45,910 nt of DNA from Sphingobium indicum BiD32 (lineage in GTDB: Bacteria > Pseudomonadota > Alphaproteobacteria > Sphingomonadales > Sphingomonadaceae). The stretch lies in NCBI RefSeq assembly GCF_000382885.1, contig NZ_CAVK010000014.1, positions 1-45,910 on the forward strand, given 5' to 3'. This document shows positions 9,169 to 16,320 of this stretch, piece after piece. The stretch's first letter is position 1; the number at the start of each line of letters is the position of its first letter. The translations under genes were made by a program, and so were the position numbers. The notes under the pieces were generated by a model, which searched no databases, had not been told where the DNA came from, and was given only the letters and a program-made list of their open reading frames with translations.

Positions 9169-11847
9169 CTATTTCGATATCTCGATCGCCGCGACCACCG
9201 CCTTGCCACCCTGCCCCGCAAAATCGAGCCGCAACAGCCCGTCCCTGACCCTGACAGGGAAGGTCATGGCAAAGCCCTTGAGCGGACCTGCTGCGGCCCT
9301 GGCGATGTTGAACGCGGGCACCGCCGTCTTGCCCTGCGCGGTGATCGCCATGCTCTGCCCCTCCGTACCCTCCGTGCGTGGCTCGAAGCTGTGGATGGTC
9401 ACGCGCCATTTTCCATTGGGTACAGGAATGGCATAGGAAAAGGCATCGCCTTCGCGCCAATAGGCGTAAAGGTCGGGTTCGGTGGCTTCCACCGTCCTTT
9501 TCGGTCCCGAACTACGGCCCCCGAAACTGCCCAGATTGAATACGGCAGGCTGGCCGCCGGTGACGAAATGATCCGATCCAAACCGGCGATCGCCCAGCAC
9601 CCGGCCCGCAATGTCACCCGCATCGATATGGATGCCCAGCGCCGGATCAGGACCATGCCAGACCATGGAATCGCGCACCGTCTGGCCATGCGCCACCGCC
9701 GTCACCACCGCATCGTTCGCGCCCGGCGCCAGTGGCACGTTGGTCCAGTTGCAGATGCTGCCGCCACAGGCGACGTCGCCGACCACCCGCCCGTTGATGG
9801 TCAATGTCGCCCGCTCGGCATTGCTATAGGCCTTGACGTCCATGATCGGGTAGGCGCGGTCGATATAGCGCTTGCCGGTCAGGTGCAGGACCGGCTCACC
9901 CGACCATTGCGCCTTGTAATAATAAAATGCGTCCTTCTTCACTTTGCGATCGAACGTCACCAGCCCCTTGGTATTCAGATCGACGGAATCGCCTTCCTCG
10001 CGCAGGTTCGACGGGAAATCGAACATGTTCCATACCCAGCTGGCGAAGATATAGTCGCGCTCCCGGATCGCGGGCCAGTTCGCCTCATGCACCCAGCCCA
10101 GATATTCCTCGGTCTGCGGCCGACCGATCGCGTTGATGAACCCGGTCCTGATATTGTCGCTGTGCTGGCTGATTGCGCCACCGGCACCATATTCGCTGAC
10201 CGATATCGGCAGCGCCGGATGTTCGGCATGGAATTTGTCCATCTGCGCGCCCAGTTGCTGCCGCGCCTCCAGAGGCTTTGGATAATACCAGCCAAAATAG
10301 CGATTATAGCCGATCAGGTCCGCCGTCCCCGCCAGTTTCTCCCCGGCGGTCTGGATCATGCTCAACCCCTCGCAGCAATCGGCAAAGGCGGTCGGACGGA
10401 ACGGATCCTCCTCCTTCGCCACCGCCTGCAAATGTTGCAGCAGTGCCAGCGGTTTGGCGGGTTCCCTGCCCACGCCAAAGCCCTTGGCGGAATCCACTTC
10501 ATTGCCCACCGACCACAGCAGGATCGAGGGATGATTGTAATTCTGGCGGATCTGTTCGCGCAACTGCTCTTCGGCATTGGTCCATAAAGCAGGCGCGCCC
10601 GTGCCACCATCGAGCGACGGCGCGGTCACATAGGGGAGTTCGGCCCACACGACCATGCCCGCGCGATCCGCTTCCCCGGTCCATTCGTCGGCATGTTGAT
10701 AATGGGCCTGCCGCACCGTGTTGGCGCCCATTTCCCTGATGAGCGCCATATCATCGGCATGGTCCTGCGCCGACAAGGCCCAGCCCTTGCCCGCCCGGTC
10801 CTGATGGCGCGACACGCCATGCAGCTTGATCCGCCGACCATTCAGAAAAAAGCCGGCATTGGCGTCGAAGCGAAAGCTGCGAATGCCCAGTGGCTGGTCG
10901 ACCCGGTCGAACAGCCCGACCTTGTCGCGCAGCTCTACCGTCACCGTATAGAGATAGGGGTCCGCCGTGCCGTTCCACAGATGTGGCCGGGCCACATCCA
11001 GGTCGAGCGTAGTCGTCATGCTTCCTGCGGGCAGCTTCACGGGCATCGTCCTGCGCGCGACCTCCACGCCTGCCGCGTCCCGAATGATGGCGCTCGCCAT
11101 AGCCACCCGCGCCTTGCCCTGATTGCGCAGTCTGGCCAGCACTGTGACATGCGCCGTCTCCGCCGTGATGCTGCTGGCCCGCGCATAGATGCCCGGCCCG
11201 GCATGATCGAGCAGGTCGATACCCGCATCGGGCGCTGTAATCAGCGACACACCGCGATAGATGCCGCCATGCACGAAAAAGTCCCCGGCCAGCGGGATGA
11301 CATATTCGGTCGAACTGCCCTTGGCAGGTTTGCTATTGTCGGCCTTCACCACGATCAGGTTCGGTGCGCCCGCGCGCCAGAAGCGGGTCACGTCAAAGCG
11401 GAAGCGCGAGAATGCGCCCTTGTGCTGGCCGACATGCTGGCCATTCACCCACAGGTCCGCGATCGTCCCGACAGCGGCGAAATCCAGATAGTGCCGCTGC
11501 TCGCCGGTTGCCACCGGGGCATCGACCGTGCGCCTGTACCATCCCACACCCTGCGCGCTGTTGGCCCCGGCCGACCGCTTCAGGCCATATTCGCCAAAAT
11601 GATTCCAGCTATGGGGTATGGAGATCGCCTCCCAACTCCCGTCATCATAGCCCGGAGCGGTCACGCCGCTGTCATCGCCGCCAAAACGGAAACGCCAGCC
11701 ATCGTCCAGCGACCGGACCATGCGAGGCGATGCGGCTTCGGCCACACCGGTTCGCGAGGGCGGCGCATCGGTCGCCAGCGCCTGAACCGGCGTCGCGATC
11801 AAAAGCAACGGGGCCAAAAGAGACAATCTATTCATGCGGATATCCAT
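9169..11847 (-). CDS. Secreted glycoside hydrolase family 2 (beta-galactosidase-like)
   Basis: 892 aa with a signal peptide (cleavage near VQALA-TDAPP); an in-frame Met5 at 11835 is an alternative start. Domains run in GH2 order: jelly-roll sugar-binding domain (about 45-205, DGWRFRFGG and VGWYRRTV), immunoglobulin-like domain (about 210-325), TIM barrel (about 330-625) and C-terminal beta domains (about 640-892). The acid/base is E450 (LLWSVGNEVD) and the nucleophile E552 (ISVSEYGAGG). The family includes beta-galactosidases, glucuronidases and mannosidases; beta-galactosidase is the best guess. The gene is divergent from a TetR gene. A perfect LacI-type operator 26 bases upstream of its start ties it to the xyloglucan island 14 kb away (inference). 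Confidence 0.9.
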   Translation of the reverse strand: MDIRMNRLSLLAPLLLIATPVQALATDAPPSRTGVAEAASPRMVRSLDDGWRFRFGGDDSGVTAPGYDDGSWEAISIPHSWNHFGEYGLKRSAGANSAQGVGWYRRTVDAPVATGEQRHYLDFAAVGTIADLWVNGQHVGQHKGAFSRFRFDVTRFWRAGAPNLIVVKADNSKPAKGSSTEYVIPLAGDFFVHGGIYRGVSLITAPDAGIDLLDHAGPGIYARASSITAETAHVTVLARLRNQGKARVAMASAIIRDAAGVEVARRTMPVKLPAGSMTTTLDLDVARPHLWNGTADPYLYTVTVELRDKVGLFDRVDQPLGIRSFRFDANAGFFLNGRRIKLHGVSRHQDRAGKGWALSAQDHADDMALIREMGANTVRQAHYQHADEWTGEADRAGMVVWAELPYVTAPSLDGGTGAPALWTNAEEQLREQIRQNYNHPSILLWSVGNEVDSAKGFGVGREPAKPLALLQHLQAVAKEEDPFRPTAFADCCEGLSMIQTAGEKLAGTADLIGYNRYFGWYYPKPLEARQQLGAQMDKFHAEHPALPISVSEYGAGGAISQHSDNIRTGFINAIGRPQTEEYLGWVHEANWPAIRERDYIFASWVWNMFDFPSNLREEGDSVDLNTKGLVTFDRKVKKDAFYYYKAQWSGEPVLHLTGKRYIDRAYPIMDVKAYSNAERATLTINGRVVGDVACGGSICNWTNVPLAPGANDAVVTAVAHGQTVRDSMVWHGPDPALGIHIDAGDIAGRVLGDRRFGSDHFVTGGQPAVFNLGSFGGRSSGPKRTVEATEPDLYAYWREGDAFSYAIPVPNGKWRVTIHSFEPRTEGTEGQSMAITAQGKTAVPAFNIARAAAGPLKGFAMTFPVRVRDGLLRLDFAGQGGKAVVAAIEISK

Positions 11848-11873
11848 TCCCCGGCCGATGCCAATAGACTTTA

Positions 11874-11887
11874 TGATAACGTTATCA
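11874..11887. promoter_or_regulatory. Palindromic operator TGATAACGTTATCA (LacI-type)
   Basis: A perfect palindrome of 14 bases (16 with the flanking A/T pair, 11873-11888) in the GH2/TetR gap. The central CG and half-site TGATAAC are typical of LacI-family operators. Two related sites lie beside the LacI gene and in the xylX/GH74 gap. The neighbouring TetR protein is an alternative ligand. Confidence 0.65.
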
Positions 11888-12006
11888 TTATGCGGCTGTC
11901 GAGCCGCATCCCCGTCGCCGGTGCGATATTCGTCGCGGCGATCAGGACAGGAAGGGTGGCGGCGCGTCCGAATGGATGGTAGGACCGGCGCAAGGCGGAT
12001 AGTGAC

Positions 12007-12660
12007 ATGATATTCTCACCCTCCCGTCCCGGCATCTACGCGCGCGGGACAGAAACGGTCGATCAGATCCTCAAGGCAGCGCTGGCGGTGTTGATCGACG
12101 AAGGTTCCGATGCCTTCACCCTGCGCCGCATCGCCGCGCGGTGCGACATGAAGGTCGGCAATGTCAGCTATCATTTCCCGCGCAAGGAAATGTTGATTCA
12201 GGTGATGCTGGACGAACTGGTCGATTCCTATGGCGCGATGATGGACAAGACGGTGCGCAGGCCCGGTCTGACAGCCGAAGAAAGGCTGAGGCGCGTCATC
12301 ATCTTGTGCCTGGACGACATACAGACCAAGCGTACCACCCATCTATTCACCGAATTATGGGCGCTGGCCAATCATAGCGATTTCGTCGCCGATCGGGTCC
12401 GCGTCTTTTACGAGCGGGTACATGGTGCCATCGGCGAATATGTCGCAGAACTCAACCCGGCGCTGTCCGCCGACGAAGTGCATAGCGTCGCCCTGTTCAT
12501 CAGCGCGTCGATGGAAGGATCGACCCCGTTTCTGGGCCATGGCAAGCCCTGGGCGCACAAGATGCCGGCTTTCACCGCGCTTGCCGCTACATCGTTGGTT
12601 CACCTCGCTAAAACGGTGACATCGCGCGACCTTGCTGGGTTGATGGCGCAGACCGCATAA
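12007..12660 (+). CDS. TetR-family transcriptional regulator
   Basis: 217 aa. The N-terminal 65 residues hold the TetR-type helix-turn-helix: ILKAALAVLIDEGSDAFTLRRIAARCDM, with the recognition part KVGNVSYHFPRKEML. The C-terminal part is a helical ligand/dimer domain without recognisable specificity. It starts at ATG 12007, divergent from GH2 and 176 bases upstream of, and parallel to, the amine dehydrogenase operon. It could therefore regulate either neighbour. The palindrome at 12747-12758 is one possible target. Confidence 0.92.
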   Translation: MIFSPSRPGIYARGTETVDQILKAALAVLIDEGSDAFTLRRIAARCDMKVGNVSYHFPRKEMLIQVMLDELVDSYGAMMDKTVRRPGLTAEERLRRVIILCLDDIQTKRTTHLFTELWALANHSDFVADRVRVFYERVHGAIGEYVAELNPALSADEVHSVALFISASMEGSTPFLGHGKPWAHKMPAFTALAATSLVHLAKTVTSRDLAGLMAQTA

Positions 12661-12746
12661 GGCCAGCAAACAATCCGGCTCTGCGGCGCATTGCTGCATC
12701 GCAAAATATATTTCTGCCCCGCCCGCCAAAGCGCTTGACCAATACC

Positions 12747-12758
12747 GGACAGCTGTCC
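12747..12758. promoter_or_regulatory. Palindrome GGACAGCTGTCC upstream of amine dehydrogenase operon
   Basis: A perfect 12-base palindrome lies 78 bases before the chosen aauB start, just after a TTGACC that could be a -35 box (12735-12740). Its position suggests an operator, perhaps for the TetR protein encoded just upstream. This is inference from symmetry and location. Confidence 0.45.
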
Positions 12759-12836
12759 AATCTTTGCCCAGATGCCGTTGTGGGGGACCCGATGAGTCCG
12801 CCTGGGCGTCCGCACGATCAAGGGGGATCACGCCAG

Positions 12837-14012
12837 ATGCCGAGAACCGCCGCCAGGGGATTGTTCGCTGCCGCCGCATGGGGCTGGGCGCTGCTTGTTA
12901 GCCCGGCTCAGGCCGCGCCCGCCGATACCGGCACCGTGCTGGAAATGGAGACATCCGACGTCCTGACCATCACCCCGCCCAAACCGACCTGGTTCTTTGT
13001 CGATGGCGGGTGGGACATGCCGGGCACCAGCATTTTCGACGGCGAAACCGGCAAGATGAAGGGCATGGTCGAAACCCGCCGCCTGGCCGACTTCGCGATC
13101 GATCCGGCGGGCAAATATTATTATGTCGCCGAAACCATCTGGTCGAAGGGGGATCGCGGCACGCGGCAGGACATGGTGTCGGTCTATGACAGCCAGACGC
13201 TGAACCTGATCACCGAAGTCCCCCTGCCCGGCCGCATATTGATCGGGTCGCGCAAGAATAATTTCATCGTCAGCGACGATGGCAAAACCGCCTTTGTCTA
13301 TGATTTCAGCCCTGTATCCGGGGTGAATGTCGTCGATCTGGTCAAGCGCAAGTTCGTGACTGCGGTGGAACTGCCCGGCTGTGCCAGCATGATGCCCAAT
13401 CCGGGTGTCGGTTTTTCCGCGCTGTGTTCGGACGGTTCACTCGCCACCGTGGCGATCAAGGGGAGCAAGGCGGACATCACCCATAGCGCGCCCTTTTTCT
13501 CGGCCACCGATGATCCGATCTTCGACAATTTCACCTATGACAAGCGCAAGAAGGAAACGACCTTCCTGACCTATACCGGCCAGATCTATCAGGCCAAGTT
13601 AGGCCCGACGCCGACCATTTCCGCGCCATTCTCCATTCAGGCCGCTGCGGGCATCCGTCCGGGCGAAACCAAGCCGCTGGAGCTGAACTGGTATCCGGGC
13701 GGTCGCCAGCCGATGGCGCTTCACCGCCCGTCCGGCCATTTGTTCGTGCTGATGCATATGGGCGAATATTGGTCGCACAAGGCATCGGGCACCGAAGTCT
13801 GGGAGGTCGACCTGGCCACGCAAAAGGTCGTCAAGCGCCGCGCGCTCAAGGAGCCGATGAACAATATCGAAGTGTCGCAGACCGACAAGCCGCTACTGTT
13901 CATGAATGGCGAGGAGGCTAGCGCCATCGTCATCGACGTCGCCACCGGCGAGGAAAAGCACAAGATCGAAAAGGCCGGGGGCAGCACCATTACGGTTGCG
14001 GACCCGTCCTGA
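12837..14012 (+). CDS. aauB: Amine dehydrogenase heavy chain (aralkylamine/methylamine type)
   Basis: Large subunit of a periplasmic quinoprotein amine dehydrogenase that oxidises primary amines to aldehydes plus ammonia. It is 391 aa from ATG 12837, with AAGGGGGA about ten bases upstream; in-frame starts at 12735 and 12792 are alternatives. A signal peptide ends near AQA-APADTG. The rest is a seven-bladed beta-propeller, as in MADH/AADH heavy chains: FVDGGWDMPGTSIFDGETGKMKGM, DGKTAFVYDFSPVSGVNVVDL, LFVLMHMGEYWSHKASGTEVWEVDL, ending in GEEKHKIEKAGGS. The next four genes encode MauE, MauD, the TTQ light chain and a cytochrome. That order matches the aromatic amine dehydrogenase (aau) cluster of Alcaligenes faecalis as I remember it. 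The substrate (methylamine or aromatic amine) is not proven. Confidence 0.9.
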   Translation: MPRTAARGLFAAAAWGWALLVSPAQAAPADTGTVLEMETSDVLTITPPKPTWFFVDGGWDMPGTSIFDGETGKMKGMVETRRLADFAIDPAGKYYYVAETIWSKGDRGTRQDMVSVYDSQTLNLITEVPLPGRILIGSRKNNFIVSDDGKTAFVYDFSPVSGVNVVDLVKRKFVTAVELPGCASMMPNPGVGFSALCSDGSLATVAIKGSKADITHSAPFFSATDDPIFDNFTYDKRKKETTFLTYTGQIYQAKLGPTPTISAPFSIQAAAGIRPGETKPLELNWYPGGRQPMALHRPSGHLFVLMHMGEYWSHKASGTEVWEVDLATQKVVKRRALKEPMNNIEVSQTDKPLLFMNGEEASAIVIDVATGEEKHKIEKAGGSTITVADPS

Positions 14013-14014
14013 CC

Positions 14015-14545
14015 ATGGCGCTGGGGCTGGCAATTACCGGACTGGCCGCATCGCTGGGCGTTGGCCTGATCCTGCTGATCGCGGGCCTCGACAAATGGCG
14101 TCATCGCATGTTGCTGCCCGGCGTGATCGCCAATTACCGGCTGCTCCCCACCGGGCTGGTCGTACCTGTCGCGAAAATCCTGCCGATCGCTGAAATAGGG
14201 ATCGGCGGCGCACTGATCGCGGGCTTCGCGCCACTGCCGGTGATATTGGCTATCCTGCTCCTGACGCTGTTTGGGGTGGCGATGGCGATCAATATCCGGC
14301 GCGGTCGCACCCATATCGATTGCGGTTGCGGGCGGTCGCAGCTGCGCCATCCGATCGGCTGGCCGCTGGTCGCCCGCAACATTGTGCTGGCCCTGCTGCT
14401 GGTGCCACGCCTTTGGCGCGCGGCTCCGCTCGGCGCGATGGATATCGGCACGGCCATGGTTGGCGGTGTTGCACTCTATCTGGCCTACCTGCTCTGCAAT
14501 TCCATCGGCGCGCTGATCGCGTCGCCCGCCGCCTACCGGAGATAA
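14015..14545 (+). CDS. mauE: MauE-type membrane protein for amine dehydrogenase maturation
   Basis: 176 aa with about four hydrophobic helices and the short cysteine motif DCGCGRS after the third, characteristic of MauE/DoxX-like proteins. MauE and MauD are needed for disulfide formation and stable export of the cysteine-rich light chain in methylamine dehydrogenase systems. It starts two bases after the stop of the heavy-chain gene, so it is in the same operon. The aau homologue would be called aauE. Confidence 0.85.
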   Translation: MALGLAITGLAASLGVGLILLIAGLDKWRHRMLLPGVIANYRLLPTGLVVPVAKILPIAEIGIGGALIAGFAPLPVILAILLLTLFGVAMAINIRRGRTHIDCGCGRSQLRHPIGWPLVARNIVLALLLVPRLWRAAPLGAMDIGTAMVGGVALYLAYLLCNSIGALIASPAAYRR

Positions 14546-14551
14546 GCATTC

Positions 14552-15154
14552 ATGATGACATCGCTCATTCTCTCGCAAATCCTGTCATGGATCGTGATCC
14601 TGGGACTTGGCGTAGCGCTGCTCGCGGTAGCGCGCCAGGTCGGCGTGCTGCACATCCGCGTCGCGCCAGCCGGTGCGCTCACCACCAGCGGCGGCCCGTC
14701 GGTTGGCGACGCCACGATCAAGGTCGATGCCCGCGCGCTTGACGGTACGCCCGTGACGATCGGCGGACATGCCCATGACGTGCCGCTGCGCCTGTTGATG
14801 TTCGTGTCGGCCCAATGCCCGCTGTGCAAGTCGATCATCCCGATGGCCAAATCCTTCGCCCGCGACGAGCGTGTCGCGCTCAGCTTCGTAGGCGATGATG
14901 ATGCCGCAGCCCAGCGCGCGATGATCGCGCAGCATGGGCTGGAGAGCTATATGTTCGTCAACGGCCCTGAAGTCGGGCAAGCCTTTGGCGTTGCCAAGCT
15001 GCCCTATGCTGTGTTGCTCGACGCGGAAGGGACAATCCTGTCCAAAGGACTGGTCAACAGCCGCGAGCATCTCGAAAGTCTGGTCATCGCTCATGAAATG
15101 GGGATCAAGACCGTGCAGGAATATATCGGATCGTTAAAGGCGCAGGCAGCCTGA
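14552..15154 (+). CDS. mauD: MauD-type thioredoxin-like protein
   Basis: 200 aa. One N-terminal membrane anchor (about 5-28) is followed by a periplasmic thioredoxin fold with the redox motif C89-P-L-C92 in FVSAQCPLCKS and the cis-proline region VAKLPYAVLLDAEG. MauD proteins act with MauE in forming the six disulfides of the light chain. It lies six bases after mauE and 23 bases before the light chain. An ATG at 14555 is an equally possible start. Confidence 0.88.
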   Translation: MMTSLILSQILSWIVILGLGVALLAVARQVGVLHIRVAPAGALTTSGGPSVGDATIKVDARALDGTPVTIGGHAHDVPLRLLMFVSAQCPLCKSIIPMAKSFARDERVALSFVGDDDAAAQRAMIAQHGLESYMFVNGPEVGQAFGVAKLPYAVLLDAEGTILSKGLVNSREHLESLVIAHEMGIKTVQEYIGSLKAQAA

Positions 15155-15177
15155 GCGGCATATAGGGGGTCAGTGAC

Positions 15178-15723
15178 ATGAAAAAGTTCGACGCCGACGC
15201 CATGGGCGAACGATTGTTGCGCAAATTGGCCGGGGGTACTTCGCGCCGCTCAATGCTCTCGCGCCTCGGCGCAGCGCTGGTTGCCGCGCCTGCCTTCCCG
15301 CTGCTGCCGGTCAGCCGCGCCGAAGCGGCCAAGCCGGACCGATCACCCGAAGCCAAGACCGGCTTCGCGCGCAATGCCCAGACCAAGGATGACACCAAGT
15401 GCGATTATTGGCGCTATTGCGCTATCGATGGCGCGCTTTGCACATGCTGTGGCGGCGGTATCCACAGCTGTCCGCCGGGCGCGGAGCCATCGCCTGTTTC
15501 CTGGGTTGGCACCTGCATCAACCCGGACGATGGCAAGGCCTATCTGATCGCCTATCGCGACTGTTGCGGCAAACCCGCCTGCGGCCAGTGCGGCTGCGAC
15601 AATACCGACCGCGAAACCCAGCTCTACATGCCGCAGCTCAATAATGACGTGATCTGGTGCTTTGGCACGACCAGCATGGAATATCATTGCTCTACCGCGG
15701 TGCTGGTGGGGTCTGCCAGCTAG
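15178..15723 (+). CDS. aauA: Amine dehydrogenase light chain with TTQ cofactor
   Basis: Small catalytic subunit, 181 aa. A twin-arginine-type leader (SRRSMLSRLG, about 22-31) directs export. The mature part is very cysteine-rich (14 Cys from C75 on). W109 (in SPVSWVGTC) and W160 (in NDVIWCFG) are 51 residues apart, exactly as W57 and W108, which form tryptophan tryptophylquinone in methylamine dehydrogenase. D128 (YRDCCG) matches the Asp needed for TTQ formation. CTCCGGG, EPSPVSWVGTC and YHCSTAVLVG look closer to aromatic amine dehydrogenase than to methylamine dehydrogenase. No mauG, whose product completes TTQ in methylamine systems, is in the window. Confidence 0.95.
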   Translation: MKKFDADAMGERLLRKLAGGTSRRSMLSRLGAALVAAPAFPLLPVSRAEAAKPDRSPEAKTGFARNAQTKDDTKCDYWRYCAIDGALCTCCGGGIHSCPPGAEPSPVSWVGTCINPDDGKAYLIAYRDCCGKPACGQCGCDNTDRETQLYMPQLNNDVIWCFGTTSMEYHCSTAVLVGSAS

Positions 15724-15735
15724 GACTTTATCGCG

Positions 15736-16242
15736 ATGCGCAAGCTATTGCTGGGTTCCCTGCTCCTGATAGGCGCGGTCGGCATAGGCCGTGCCGCGTT
15801 GCCGCCATTGGGCGTGTTGCCCGCTGCGATCACCGACCCGGATTTGGCGCGATCCGACTATGCCGAACATTGTGGTGGCTGTCACGGTATCCAGGGCAGC
15901 GCGGCGCCTGCGCAATTGCCTGAACTGCGCGGGCGGGTCGGCTGGTTCATGTGTACGCCGCAATCGCGCGCCTATCTGATCCGCCTGCCCAATATCGCGC
16001 ATAGCCGGATCACCGACAATCAGCAGCTCGCCGATCTGGTCAATTATATGGTCTTTGGCCTGGGCGGGGCGAGCGCGCCTGCCGGTGCCAAGCCTTTCAC
16101 GGCGGACGAAGTGGCGCATGAACGCAAATTCGCCCTGACATCCGCCTCACTCAAGGCCGAACGCGCCCGCTATGTCGAGGTCGCGATCCGCCAATGCGGC
16201 GCGCCGGCGACCATGAGACTGCTCTATCCGGGGCAGAAGTAG
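15736..16242 (+). CDS. Periplasmic mono-haem cytochrome c of the amine dehydrogenase operon
   Basis: 168 aa with a signal peptide (cleavage near GIGRA-ALPPL) and one haem motif C46-G-G-C49-H50. The rest is typical of small class I cytochromes (VNYMVFGLGG may supply the distal methionine). It starts 12 bases after the light-chain stop and is the last gene of the operon. It probably takes electrons from the TTQ enzyme in place of amicyanin or azurin, as proposed for the small cytochrome of the aau cluster. Two additional cysteines (in WFMCTP and RQCGAP) are not part of a haem motif. Confidence 0.88.
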   Translation: MRKLLLGSLLLIGAVGIGRAALPPLGVLPAAITDPDLARSDYAEHCGGCHGIQGSAAPAQLPELRGRVGWFMCTPQSRAYLIRLPNIAHSRITDNQQLADLVNYMVFGLGGASAPAGAKPFTADEVAHERKFALTSASLKAERARYVEVAIRQCGAPATMRLLYPGQK

Positions 16243-16268
16243 CCCGTTTTTGAACCAGATTGGCAAAT

Positions 16269-16305
16269 AAAACGGCCGCCGGATCAGTGATCCGGCGGCC
16301 GTTTT
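16269..16305. terminator. Strong bidirectional terminator
   Basis: A perfect 18-bp inverted repeat (AAAACGGCCGCCGGATCA, one base, then its complement) ends in TTTT on both strands. It lies between the convergent cytochrome c and TonB receptor genes and suits rho-independent termination in both directions. Confidence 0.92.
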
Positions 16306-16320
16306 GCGTAGCCCCCGCCT

